From contig OX291550.1 of the NCBI GenBank assembly GCA_946406115.1, positions 22,172,722 through 22,236,721 of the forward strand: DNA of 64,000 nucleotides. The letters run 5' to 3'. Shown piece after piece: positions 12,601 to 22,000 of this stretch. The stretch's first letter is position 1, and each line of letters starts with the position of its first letter. The notes under the pieces were generated by a model. The model saw only the letters and a program-made list of their open reading frames with translations. It was not told where the DNA came from and did not search any database. The position numbers were made by a program, and so were the translations under genes. The stretch is from Apoda limacodes. Lineage: Eukaryota; Arthropoda; Insecta; Lepidoptera; Limacodidae.

Positions 12601-15246
12601 CCACGCTGCACGAACTGGCGCTTAACGAGGAGGGACTATTCAGGATCGCTGGTGGTCAGTGGTTACTTGCAGAGTTACCTTATGTTCAGGCCCGATGGAT
12701 GGAGCAGCAAATTTCGTACTATTGAGATAGATGACCATTTAATTGTGATTTCTGTTCTAACTACCGCGCGTTCCGTATTGCGTTCACATGACTTACGAAT
12801 GTAGGCGCGCATAGGCGAGTATCGAGTTGAAATTCGCACTAACAATCGAAAGTGAGGTATCCAAATCGAACCAGCGTAACCGCGCTCAAAAGTTTACCTA
12901 AAACCTGCTTTCTAAAAAATTTGTTGATTTTCACTTCCTTGTTAATAATATTTTATGTAACATTTCTTGCTACAATGTGCACTGTAACGCAATTTTTGCC
13001 GTTATGTACAAAAAATAATAAGATATAGTTTTATTATTACGATTTATAGTTAAATCAAAGAGTGTACGTGCTCACAAAGCCCTACCTCTTTACCAAAAGC
13101 ACTCGCTCGCGGATATGACGTCACTAGCTGCTTCATACATCTCAAGAGTCTGAATTCGAGCTATGGGCGCTTTTGGCGCGATACGGACCGCACTCGTACT
13201 GTTATTGTCTGTATAGGCGTCAGATATAATTTCCTAAAAAAACTTTAGTACTATCTTGGGTAGATGCTAGTAAGCAAGTTGTACGAGTGTACCAAATGTC
13301 AAGTTGATAGCATTTTTATTACTTAAAATCATCATATCGCTAAAGTGACAGACAGACAGACAGGCACTAAAGTGTTACCATGCGGATACCTTTTTACGAT
13401 TTCTGTTCAGAAACCCTAAAAAAAAGAGACTGCTTATAAAGTAGATACAGCAGATTTTCGCAGCTTATTTCTTGTGACAGGTTCGTCGAAGGTGAGAAGA
13501 ATGAAGTTATCCTTAGATGCCGGGCTCTTCAGTGTTCCTCTACCACGAGACTATCGAGACATGCACGTCGTCGCCTCTGTGCTCAAATGCTACTTAAGAG
13601 AGCTACCAGAACCATTACTAACATATAGACTTTACGAAAACTTCACGATAGCATCGCGACAACCAACCGAACAGGCTAGACTAACAGCTCTCTGGGAAGC
13701 AATCCACTTACTTCCCGACGCAAACTTCCAAAATCTAAGGTATCTAATAAAATTTTTGTCTGCCTTGACGCAAAATCAAAGCACAAACAAAATGACCCCC
13801 TCCAACTTGGCTATTGTTATCGCGCCCAACCTTCTGTGGGCTGCCGATGAGAGCACCTTCGACATGAACATCACGACAGCAATCAACTGCGTGGTAGAGC
13901 TTCTCATCAAGCATGCCGACTGGTTCTTTAAAGATGAAGTCAGCTTTTTCATCACTTTTACCAAAGAAGATTTGCTACCAGACCAATGCGAGTACGGTTT
14001 CAGTCCCAGTTTTGTTCAAGGATACAACCAAACTACCGTTCTTGGTCAAGACCAGTCGAACGGAGAATACACTAGCATGAGCAAGTCTATGTTTGATTAC
14101 AATCATCAGGGAGCCCAGCATAAACCAAGCACAGAGCCAGCCGGTCGACATTCGAGAAGCAACAGCCACGACACGAGTTTAATATTAATAGATAACGAAA
14201 TGAAAAAAGCTCAATCGAACAGTTCTCTGTCCGACCAATCTAGTCCGCCCCACGGTAGTCCCAAACCTATATTGAGGAGAAAAAACAAACCCTTAGCCCC
14301 CGTTCCGCCTAATTTTACACCCGACAAGAAGAAGGTAGAAGCTCAGACACAAGTGACTGACGTTGTAAAAGAACAACAGAATGTAAAAGACGATAAGCCA
14401 GCGAAACCTCCTCGACCTGTGGTATCGGACTCTGGTAAAATAATTACAGGCGTACAGACTATCAACCGATCTACGTACAGGAAGGAAAAAGCTATGAATG
14501 AAGCTGCCCGAAGCGCCAGCCGAGAAAACCTGACAGATATGCGGCGACAGAGTTTAGAAATGGAGAAAGACAAACTCGACAACTTAAGATTGCTGGACAA
14601 TAAAGATTGTACTGTTGTAGTCAAAAGCGTAACCGCCCAATCCGGAGTTGTGGGAAGGATGAAAGTTGTCGGGGAATCTAGCGGGCCTGCTTCCATAGCG
14701 ACAGATAAAGTAATGGAAAAGAAAGTGCAGGGTGGAACTAAACCGAGTGGGCAGCCACCGCCTAGACCAGTAGCCGCACCACGGACTATTATCCCTCTAA
14801 ACTCCGAAACAGAAGCAGGTGAAGTGCAATTAAGGAACAAACCAGCAGTTCCGGAGAGACCGGCCACGTTACGACCTCAAAGTTTTCGAGGACCGCGGGG
14901 TTCAGACGGCGCTGAAATAGCGCCTACGGTGCTTGAACGCACGCACATATATACCGTAGACAAACAACATCCCACGGTTATCCAAGTTGGTGGAGATGAA
15001 GAGACTCCTCGGGCCACGGTGCAACGGACGCACAGCTCCGGAGGAAAAGATGTAGAGCTCGATGAGCCTAAATCTCTTTGCGCTACCCGGCAGCTGTCTC
15101 AATCCGAAGGGAGTATAACGGAAGTCCCCTTATCGCCGCGTCCGCAGCCCGCTCGTCCTCCCCGCCCCCAAGTGCCGGCACCTCCGCCCCCTGCGGCGCC
15201 CCCCGGTCCCTCGCCAACGCAACAAAGTGAAAGCACTGACCTTTAG
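3629..15246 (+). CDS. RhoGAP92B: BAR and RhoGAP domain protein (RhoGAP92B / ARHGAP17 family)
   Basis: Model: join(3629..3681, 5395..5645, 8165..8340, 8799..9042, 12505..12654, 13481..15246), 879 residues, all junctions GT-AG and phase-consistent. The start MKKQFYRVKQLADQ matches the conserved N-terminus of ARHGAP17/RICH proteins. Residues about 1-240 form a BAR domain (membrane-bending coiled-coil dimer). Residues about 250-440 form a RhoGAP domain with the arginine finger at R288 (EEGLFRIAGG), then LRELPEPLLTY and KMTPSNLAIVIAPNLLW. The rest is a low-complexity tail with SH3-type proline motifs, ending ESTDL, a class I PDZ ligand. By family knowledge it stimulates GTP hydrolysis by Rac/Cdc42-type GTPases at membranes and actin structures. 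A 60-codon optional segment is possible before exon 4 (8619-8798). Introns are rich in transposons. The 5' UTR is not resolved. Confidence 0.93.
4200..4430 (+). repeat. Dispersed repeat shared with 37954-38155
   Basis: Both copies share TTTGACAGTTAATTTTCACA, CTATGRCAGTGTAAAGAATTCAA and a CTACCCCGGGCRTCCCAAAAC block in the same order and strand. No coding capacity. Lies in intron 1 of RhoGAP92B. Family not identified. Confidence 0.7.
4445..4845 (+). repeat. Dispersed lepidopteran-type repeat shared with 60745-61585
   Basis: Contains TCTGYCAAGACCCTTTTA, AAAACCTATGGGGTACTTCC and GTTGACCTAGAATYATGAAA in the same order as the copy in WDR3 intron 4. It ends near a GCGAGTTC/CGCACTTGACTGG type tail. 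Non-coding, of the kind found dispersed in lepidopteran introns. Confidence 0.7.
5395..5645 (+). CDS. RhoGAP92B: RhoGAP92B exon 2 (BAR domain)
   Basis: Encodes about residues 18-101 of the BAR domain (RSGKNEALTDELQTADRK onward). It starts after TTTTCTGAAG and ends GAATGTG|GTAAGC. The later CAG at 5397-5399 would break the phase, so the first AG is preferred. The donor is followed within seven bases by the tail of a LINE inserted in the intron. Confidence 0.88.
5652..7720 (-). mobile_element. Degenerate non-LTR retrotransposon (CR1/Jockey type), antisense in intron 2
   Basis: Minus-strand reading frames give the end of the endonuclease region (YDKHAPVRPIKIK near 7440) followed by reverse transcriptase blocks LSLLDFSNAFNVIEFDVLL, GFQQGGVLFPLLYVIF and YHLYADN (6470-6804). 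Order and spacing fit one element that has lost frame several times. The minus-strand 3' end is a GTGCAATAAAGAATATATAA tail with ATA-type repeats at about 5652-5690, immediately beside the exon 2 donor. The 5' limit near 7720 is approximate. Clade is inferred from motifs only. Confidence 0.8.
8165..8340 (+). CDS. RhoGAP92B: RhoGAP92B exon 3 (BAR domain)
   Basis: Residues about 102-160 (KTEKFLANEIAEHELKVEQ onward), aligning to the BAR segment CGDAENQLALELSQHE of ARHGAP17. Acceptor TTCATAG, donor CAT|GTAAGT, ending in phase 0. Confidence 0.9.
8619..9042 (+). CDS. RhoGAP92B: RhoGAP92B exon 4; default start 8799, optional start 8619
   Basis: The core 8799-9042 encodes residues 161-241, including LEEAGNRVESARDLLAADMF, the distal BAR helices. 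The acceptor TTATTTTGCAG at 8788-8798 is strong. Sequence upstream stays open in the same frame and phase back to a second AG at 8617-8618, 180 nt earlier, which would add 60 residues. Spacing between conserved blocks matches human ARHGAP17 only with the short form, so that is the default. Confidence 0.85.
9512..9735 (+). mobile_element. tRNA-derived SINE
   Basis: Starts with a tRNA-like head: an A-box-like TGGCGCAGTGGTAGAGC and a B-box-like GGGTCGATTCCCGG at tRNA spacing, followed by a GC-richer body and a T-rich end near 9730. It cannot fold as an intact tRNA and lies in intron 4 of RhoGAP92B, so it is a SINE rather than a tRNA gene. Confidence 0.65.
9736..10370. other. RhoGAP92B intron 4, unassigned part
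   Basis: AT-rich intronic sequence. No exon, RNA gene or repeat boundary recognised. CGAATATACTCA occurs twice (about 9850 and 9994), with no further structure seen. Confidence 0.4.
10380..10910 (+). mobile_element. 5'-truncated Jockey-like LINE, RT C-terminal end
   Basis: Encodes the far C-terminus of a Jockey-type ORF2 ([20 protein letters not shown] onward) and ends CAGTTCAG followed by A8. The nine bases TGTAACAGT occur directly before (10371-10379) and after (10911-10919) the element, a target-site duplication that fixes both ends. The reading frame is still open to 10869. The same family occurs at 23056-23798 and 37121-37302. Confidence 0.9.
10920..11857. other. RhoGAP92B intron 4, unassigned part
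   Basis: Intronic sequence between the Jockey copy and the Helitron-like repeat. Nothing recognised on either strand. Confidence 0.4.
11858..12150 (+). repeat. Helitron-like lepidopteran repeat
   Basis: Begins TCCTACTAATATTATAAATG, contains GTTTGTTACTCAATCACG, ACTACTGGACGGATCGGGAT and GGCTACTTTTTATCCCG, and ends GCGGGCGAAGCCGCTGGCAA. This layout matches a very abundant lepidopteran family that I recall being classed as Helitron-like (TC start, CTAG-type end, no TIRs). The exact 3' terminus is degraded. Intron 4 of RhoGAP92B. Confidence 0.55.
12505..12654 (+). CDS. RhoGAP92B: RhoGAP92B exon 5 (RhoGAP arginine finger)
   Basis: Encodes NDSSVKPVFGYPLEEHLRV and the block EEGLFRIAGG with catalytic arginine R288. 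Acceptor TTTATTTCAG, donor GCTGGTG|GTCAGT, ending one base into a Gly codon. This is the start of the RhoGAP fold. Confidence 0.92.
12655..13480. other. RhoGAP92B intron 5
   Basis: Intron between the arginine-finger exon and the last exon. Around 13325-13420 it holds a GACAGACAGACAGGC microsatellite-bearing block of a type common in lepidopteran repeats. Otherwise nothing recognised. Confidence 0.45.
13481..15246 (+). CDS. RhoGAP92B: RhoGAP92B exon 6 (rest of RhoGAP, proline-rich tail, stop)
   Basis: A single long exon of 1766 bp after the acceptor CTTGTGACAG. It carries the remaining RhoGAP helices, then about 440 residues rich in Ser, Pro, Lys and Gln with motifs such as KPAKPPRP, PPPRPVAAPR, PAVPERP and ARPPRPQVPAPPPP, and ends ESTDL-TAG. 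Confidence 0.95.
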
Positions 15247-15775
15247 CGCCACTTTGGGGGTTCAAAGCTATTTGGTTATGGGCCGACGGCCCTGATATTT
15301 ATGCGTAGCATTTGCAAGAAGTGTCCGTGTTAGCGTGCATCTCGATTCTAACATTCAGTGTTATGAATCGTTTGCGGATCGACTTCTTGAACGAAAAGGC
15401 GATTTCTAAAATCGATACGAGACTGACATCTTACTAAAATGATTTAATATGGAAATATTTAAATTTCAAATTATGAATGTTTCCTTTGCATCTTATGTTA
15501 TTTATTTTCATTTTTTTTTAACAATATTAACTAAAGACAGATGAGTTGTGCCTTCTGTTTGCTGTTAAACGGGGTTTTAAGCTAAAATCTGTATCTAAAA
15601 TACTAAAAATGCCTTATAATGTTAGAATTTTTTGTGATATCTGGATTGTTTATTTTATCGAAGCGAGCTACAACTTACAAAATTATAGATTAGCTATTGA
15701 GGGACATGACAGATTGAGTTGTGATGAAAACGTGTTAAAACTTTGTATATATAATTAGTGTTATTTTATAAAATT

Positions 15776-15814
15776 AATAAATAGTGCTCGCTTCTTTATA
15801 CAGGTATAAATAAA
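15776..15814 (+). promoter_or_regulatory. Candidate poly(A) signals of RhoGAP92B
   Basis: Two AATAAA hexamers (15776-15781 and 15809-15814) lie 530-570 bases after the stop codon, the first canonical signals close together on this strand. They would give a 3' UTR of about 0.55 kb. A longer form cannot be excluded. Confidence 0.45.
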
Positions 15815-16190
15815 TAAGCTAACTAATATAGGCGTTAGATAAAACGTCAGCTGGAGATAATTGTGTTTTTACATTAAGCTGTTATGTGCTAGAGAAGACA
15901 TCGCACTTGCCACTACTGTCTTGAACAGTTCCAGTGCATGTGCCGCAGGTCACTTATGTATATAGAAAATTCCTTATTGCACTTTTAACTTATAACTTAA
16001 TACAAAGGCGAAATCATTACCTCTTGGCATTTTCTACCAGTAAACCTTATATTAATGTTGACCATACATGGCCTGGGGGTGTAACGTACAAGTAACCTAA
16101 CCCAAATAGAAAATTAAGTAAGTGAAAAAAAAAATATAACCAATAGATGCTAAATGGAAAGGAAACAAGAAAAATAATAATAAGTTTTGT

Positions 16191-16319
16191 TATAGTGGCA
16201 CAAACTTTTCTGACCTGACCTTGGGTTCAGTCGCTAGTGTCGTAAGTTCACACAATTTCAATATGGCGACTGTAGTCTAGAGTTTTGACCGCCGGAGCAG
16301 AAAAGTTTGTTGCACTATA
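16191..16319 (-). mobile_element. Small MITE (129 bp), partner at 26342-26466
   Basis: Ends are inverted repeats: TATAGTGGCACAAACTTTTC on the left and the complement of TATAGTGCAACAAACTTTTC on the right. Read on the minus strand, its middle (GTGTGAACTTACGACACTAG) matches the copy just upstream of YARS2. No coding capacity. Confidence 0.7.
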
Positions 16320-17429
16320 CGTTAAACACCTATAAAGAATGTAAGTTGTGTCGTCTACTTTACATGTAAAATCACTTAGTTATTGGCTGTCTGTGTGGTT
16401 AATTATTTCTATAATAAAAAAAATTATCTTCAAAGTCAATGACGTGAAGTTTGTTTATAACGTCTCCTTTAGTTTAAACATAATAGCTCAATGTTTTAAT
16501 ATCACAATTATTTAGTATACGTTTTATTTCACAAACTACGTATATAATTCCAGGAGACATATCAGGTTACGATAATAGTTTGCTTATGGCCTGCAATGGT
16601 TTTTTCGAGTTTGTTAAATATAGGAAAGTTTTCAAGAAAAATTGTGATATTAGTAAATTTTATCACATACGCTGCCCTTTAGGCCGTGCACAAACGTACA
16701 CGAGTAGCCATATTTATATTTTTATGATATTTAATTGCACGTTGCTCGTCAATGCATTCGTTATTTAAAGCCATGCTGTTTCAGTGAAATATTATTTTAG
16801 TATTAAGTATGTTATGTAGTATTTACAGTTTTATGTGATATACATTACTACAAGTATACAAGCTTTCTGTTGTAAGTAAATATAATTACAAAAAAAGTTC
16901 GAGTTTTAATTTATTATACAGAATTCATAATAACACAAGTCCCTCAAAAGAAATAGTTCCAGAGACAACGACAGTAATTATGTATGTACCATTGTTTTAG
17001 GTTTTACGGCCAAATGCTATATAAATGTATTCTTTGCTAACTAGGTGTGTAGTTTCCGTCAAAAATGTCAATTTTTAACCGACTTCAAAAATAGGAGGCG
17101 GCTCAAGTCGGTTGTATTTTGAAAACCGAATCCTTGCAGTTTCCTATCCTTTCTTTCTAATCCATTCGTCCGCTTAACTAATTTAGGGTGTCGAAGAAAA
17201 ATGTTAACTCTAAGTTTCTTTTATTACTGACCTTGACCAACTAAAATTTGTTTAATAGAAGGCATATAAAAAAGCAAAAATGAACTATTTTTTCAATAAA
17301 ACATTAACCGAACTTCAAATAAAAGTTAAAAATAAGCCCCCCAAAAGTGAGCTTTGTTTTGATCGCATATGTTGATACATTATACATTATATTTCGAATA
17401 AATTTTCAGCTTCGAAAAAGGAAAACATA
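16320..17429. other. Intergenic between convergent genes, left part
   Basis: AT-rich spacer after RhoGAP92B. A fragment near 17080-17110 (AACCGACTTCAAAAATAGGA) belongs to the dispersed repeat seen again at 61895. No gene seen. Confidence 0.45.
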
Positions 17430-18600
17430 CGAGGGGCATTCAAAAAGTAATGATATATTAGAAAATGAATTTATTTATTATTATTTTAGTTTTCGACGTA
17501 AACGACGTTTACCCTTTAGGTTAATACATTTGGCAATTTTTTTTCTAAAACCAAAAATTCCCTTTTTAAAAAAATCTATCTTGAGTACTCAAAAAATCGT
17601 TTACGGCGGCGTTTTACGGTAGAAATCACTAAGGGCCAAGTCAGGTGAATATGGCAGATGATCGAGGATCTCAAAGCCAGCATCTTGGATTGCTGCCATG
17701 GCAACTGCAGACTTGTGCGCCGGCGCGTTGTCTTGATCGCGAGTTTTCCTCGTCGCTTTTCAAGGATTTCCTGACGTAATTTTTATTATTTGTTCTGCGT
17801 AGACATTTCCTGTGAAGAGGCTATATGTTCAAGGTATTCAATCATTACTGTCCCAAAATACTGAGCCCATGATCTTGTCGGCAGATGGTAGAGTCTTGAA
17901 TTTCTTTGGTGTGGGAGATGACGGTCTTTTCCAGGGTATTGATTGCTGTTTAGTTTTTGCATCATAATGATGAAGCCATGTTTCATCCATTGTTACGAAT
18001 CGAGCCAAAAAAAGATTAGGATCTCGTTGAAACAGTTCCGATGAGCTCTTTGAAATGTTGAGTCGCGTTTGCTTTTGTGCATCCGTTAGCATTCTTGGGA
18101 CCCAACGCGCGGATACCTATTTCATCCCTTAGTGATCTTGCAAAATGCTTTGCACCAATTGAAATCTTCAACTCTTCAGCTATAATACGGATTGTAACAC
18201 GACGAACATCCAGAACAATTTAACAACTTTTTCGACCATTTCCTGCGTGACTGGCGTCGAAAGGCGGCCCGAGCGCGGGTCATATTTAACCGATGTTCTA
18301 CCACGTTTAAACTCTGCACACCATCGAGCCACTGTGGAATATGGAGGAGCAGACTCCCCCAATGTCTCACGTAAATGTTACATACTAAAATTTTTCAAGC
18401 AATAATATCACCGCACGGATTTCAATTTTATCCATTTTTAGCGAGAGCTATCGACACGTCACAAACAATTAAATAAAACAGACAAGATAGAAAGCTAATT
18501 ATTTGAGAGTACTATGAGAAAGACCTAATCTTTCCGTGACAATAATTTTTTTTTCAAGTAACCCCATTATTACGTCATTCTTACTACTTTTTGAACCTCG
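17430..18600 (-). mobile_element. Mariner transposon with degenerate transposase
   Basis: TIRs TACGAGGGGCATTCAAAAAG and TACGAGGTTCAAAAAGTAGT (reverse strand) are each flanked by TA (17428-17429 and 18601-18602). The minus strand encodes broken mariner transposase: an N-terminal helix-turn-helix part around 18180-18370, MLTDAQKQTRLNISKS and FVTMDETWLHHYD around 17900-18092, then DNAPAHKSAVAMAAIQDAG and YSPD after frameshifts near 17650-17740. Frameshifts and stops make it inactive. These are DD34D mariner hallmarks. It lies between the convergent 3' ends of RhoGAP92B and YARS2. Confidence 0.9.
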
Positions 18601-18912
18601 TAGAAGAATTTCACGAAATTCTTACAATTTCAAAACAAACCACTTTTACACGTTAAAACTGACTGATGTAGGCGAAGTCGCGGGCTGACTACTAGTTATT
18701 TAAACCAAAAATGTTAACAAGGTAGACCGTCCAAACATTTTACATTCTAAAATTTCGAAACAACTAGATACTTCAATAAAACATGAGTTTAGTTTCGGCG
18801 AACGCCTTTAGGACACGCTCGCAGTGCGAATAATGCACATCCATTTAAATTATTATTTTAAATGAATCATAAGAAATGATATACTAAAAATAAAAGAAAA
18901 GTTTTCTATCGG

Positions 18913-18918
18913 TTTATT
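18913..18918 (-). promoter_or_regulatory. Poly(A) signal of YARS2
   Basis: AATAAA on the minus strand begins two bases after the TGA stop, so the predicted 3' UTR would be only a few tens of bases. Confidence 0.5.
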
Positions 18919-18919
18919 G

Positions 18920-19083
18920 TCATGTCATCCATTTTACAATATAGTAATTCCGTTTACCGACTCGCAACAGCGAAATGAGATTCGGTAATATGTGAGCTGA
19001 TTCCGTTATGATTTCGTCGATCTTCTTAATCTTCTGATGATTTATGTAGAAGCCACCAGCTTCAATTATTCTCATAGCGTCAT
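18920..19083 (-). CDS. YARS2: YARS2 exon 8 (S4-like C-terminus, stop)
   Basis: [20 protein letters not shown] through [14 protein letters not shown] and TGA, matching the human end KIGKRNFYIIKW. Acceptor CTATTTCAG. Confidence 0.93.
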
Positions 19084-22000
19084 CTGAAATAGAAGCCCAA
19101 AATAAATAAGTATAGTGCCCGGGAATATAAGTAAGTGAACTCCCGAACAACTTAATAGGTCCAATCCAAATGAGCGAGATAGCGCTAGATTAGTCGTTTT
19201 CTGTCACACTTACACACCGCATGAGGTAGTAGCCACGTAGTTACGTGTACCCATAGGGTGATCAGGGGCATGCTAATGAAGACGCAAAATCGGAACTCTT
19301 GTATGAAGATATTTTACTGCTTCAACTGTGACGGTACTTCACGCAGTAGGTACCTATGGCTACACCCCACCGGTCTCAAACCGATCACGCCGTTGACCGC
19401 TTGCATACAATACGCACACATGTGCGCGTATACACACGTTATTTTCGTTTATTGCAGATAGCACTACCAGACATTCAAATATGTTGAAGTACAGTCGTGA
19501 ACTAAAATACTTATTATACTCATTGTGCCAGGGTTGATTTGTTAATCACTAGGATTTTTTTTTTCATTTTTTTTTTTTTTTTATTTTTTTAAACTAAATT
19601 TTTAATCAATATTTATTTCTGATTACAGCTGTCAAACTTGAAAGAGCTATATCTCCCTCAATATTGATCTTAGACTAGCAGTTTACTTGCAAAAATGATA
19701 GATCTCATCAAGATCTTTATTTTTGATGACAGCTGTCAAGCTAGAAAGAGCTATATCTCCCTAACTGTTAATCTTAGACTAACAGTTTCCTTGCAGAAAT
19801 GATAGACATCATCAAGATCATTATTTTTGATGACAGATGTCAAACTAGAAAGAGCTATATCTCCCTAACTATTGATCTTAGACAAGCAGTTTCCTTGCAG
19901 AAATGATAGATCTCATCAAGATCTTTATTTCAAATGACAGCTACACCACTACCAGTAGTGCGGCTGGTAGTGCTATCTGCAATAAACGGTTATTTTTATA
20001 TACCTGGTGTAAGTAGTCACGAACTACTATTTGTGGTGCTATAGATGTAAAAAAACCATCGTAAAACAAACGCGATTAGCATGAAAGAGTGAAGTTCAAG
20101 GTAAATATTTTCGAAAAAATAACAACCAAATTGCTACAGCAAACTATTTTACTATAATCTAGAAGTTGTTATAGGAACCCAATGCCGATAACCGAATTGA
20201 CCGAATGCGAAGGCGCAAGCAAAAGCTAGTAAAACTTTTCTTACTCTCAGTTGGGAAGCAGTTAGCTTTCATCCCCAAATCCAGCACAGTGATGCCAGGT
20301 GATAGAAGTAGAGTAATGACGGGCGCTCCCTCAAACACCTGTTCCATGTCTGAGGGGCTCAGGGACACCAGCGACTTCACGTCTTTGTTGTATATCGCTT
20401 CAGTCGCCTGTCGGGCCCGCGCTAACCCCTTCTCTGCAAGAAATCAACACAAAGGTACTCAAACTAGCAATAATTAACTGTGACTAAAGTACGTTAGCAA
20501 TTTTTTGTATAAAAGTGCTACACCTACAGAGAATAAGAGAACTCTAGAACAACAAATCTCTTCAAGGCTAATAAGACAGGGTCAGCACTAGATTCGCCAT
20601 TTCGTTTGCACTCACGCACTACTATATTTTGACTCTTTACCGCGAGCCACAAGCCTTTGTAATACTTTAAATTAAAAATATTAGGTTGTATTTAAATAAT
20701 ACTGGCGATGATAATGATTGCCTAGGAATCTAAAGTACCTAAGAACTTAAAAAAAATATGAATACCTCCGTGCACCAAAGTTGTCAACTGCTCGGCTAAG
20801 CACATTTGTGGATACCTCTGCTCGGGATGTTGACTGTGTTTATACATTATATCTTTGATTTCTCCTAAACTATAGAACGTAAATAGCTTTAACAATCTCT
20901 CTACATCTGAATCTTTGGTCCTTATAAAATACTGGTATAGACTATATGGGCTGGTTTTCTGATGATCTAACCATAATGCATTTCCTGCTGATTTTCCAAA
21001 CTTATCGCCTTCTTCCGTAGTAACTAATGGTAATGTTAAACCTGAAATGAAATAAAGTATATAATAATAAATCCTCAATAATATGTGGGCGAAAGTCTTT
21101 TTCTGTGTCATTCCTCCACAAGGCAGCAGCGGCATGTTAAGAAGCTACAACTGAGTTGGGATACAGCCGCCTAGTCACGAACATTTATATTGAGCTGTCC
21201 ATCTCTTTATCGAAAATCTCGAATTATTTACCGTGAATAGCAAGAAACTATAGAGTGTTTTTCACACTCTGTATGTAGCTTCATAACGAGGCTCTGAGCA
21301 AATGTTGGCAAAGGTATAGAGGTCCATGTCCTAAAATTCTTACTTTAGGGAGCGGCCTGGTCCCCTGCAATGGGGCGTTTAACGACTGAGGCGTATAAGA
21401 AGAATCTTGAAAAGCCATAGGATTTTATCCTGATTGAGAGCAGGGTGAAACTGCAGACCGTCATTTCTTTACATTGCAATAGAGCATCAGGATGACCGAT
21501 TTTTTGGCACAGGAATAGTTGGAGGAATGTAGAAGGGCATGGGTTACTTTATGTTTAGCTCAAGAGTTCTCAAGTGATTAGACCTTAGCAACTTTTTGGG
21601 TCTAGAGGTGTCGCGCGATTAAATTTTTCGGTGGGTAAAAGCTTGAGGCACTCTAGCTTCACACCACAGAGTCGCCTGAGTTTTGGTACAAGAATAGCTG
21701 GAGAGATATAGAATAACAAAACCAGATTACTTAGTAAATAATGAAATCCCTAGTGACCTCGTAGACTAAAATTAGTCCGGAAAGCAACAAGTAAGCAAAA
21801 TGGACTAACCATAAACATCTGCTTTTGCTGTTCGACTAATAAGTTCATGGCCTGCAGTAATATTCCCCATTTGATCGCTGCCACCGATCTAGTAACACAA
21901 CATGCAGATTTAATATTTTTAATAAATCAAAAGACCTTAAAATCTAGCTAGATATGCTCTACAGTTTATTTTTGTGTCCTATTTTTACGGGAACCTTTGA

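Noticed and set aside
15546..15758. 70-codon frame after RhoGAP92B
   Set aside because: Lies in the predicted 3' UTR and is AT-rich without protein-like pattern.
19625..19936. CRISPR-like array
   Set aside because: The 104-bp units are contiguous with no spacers, inside a eukaryotic MITE.
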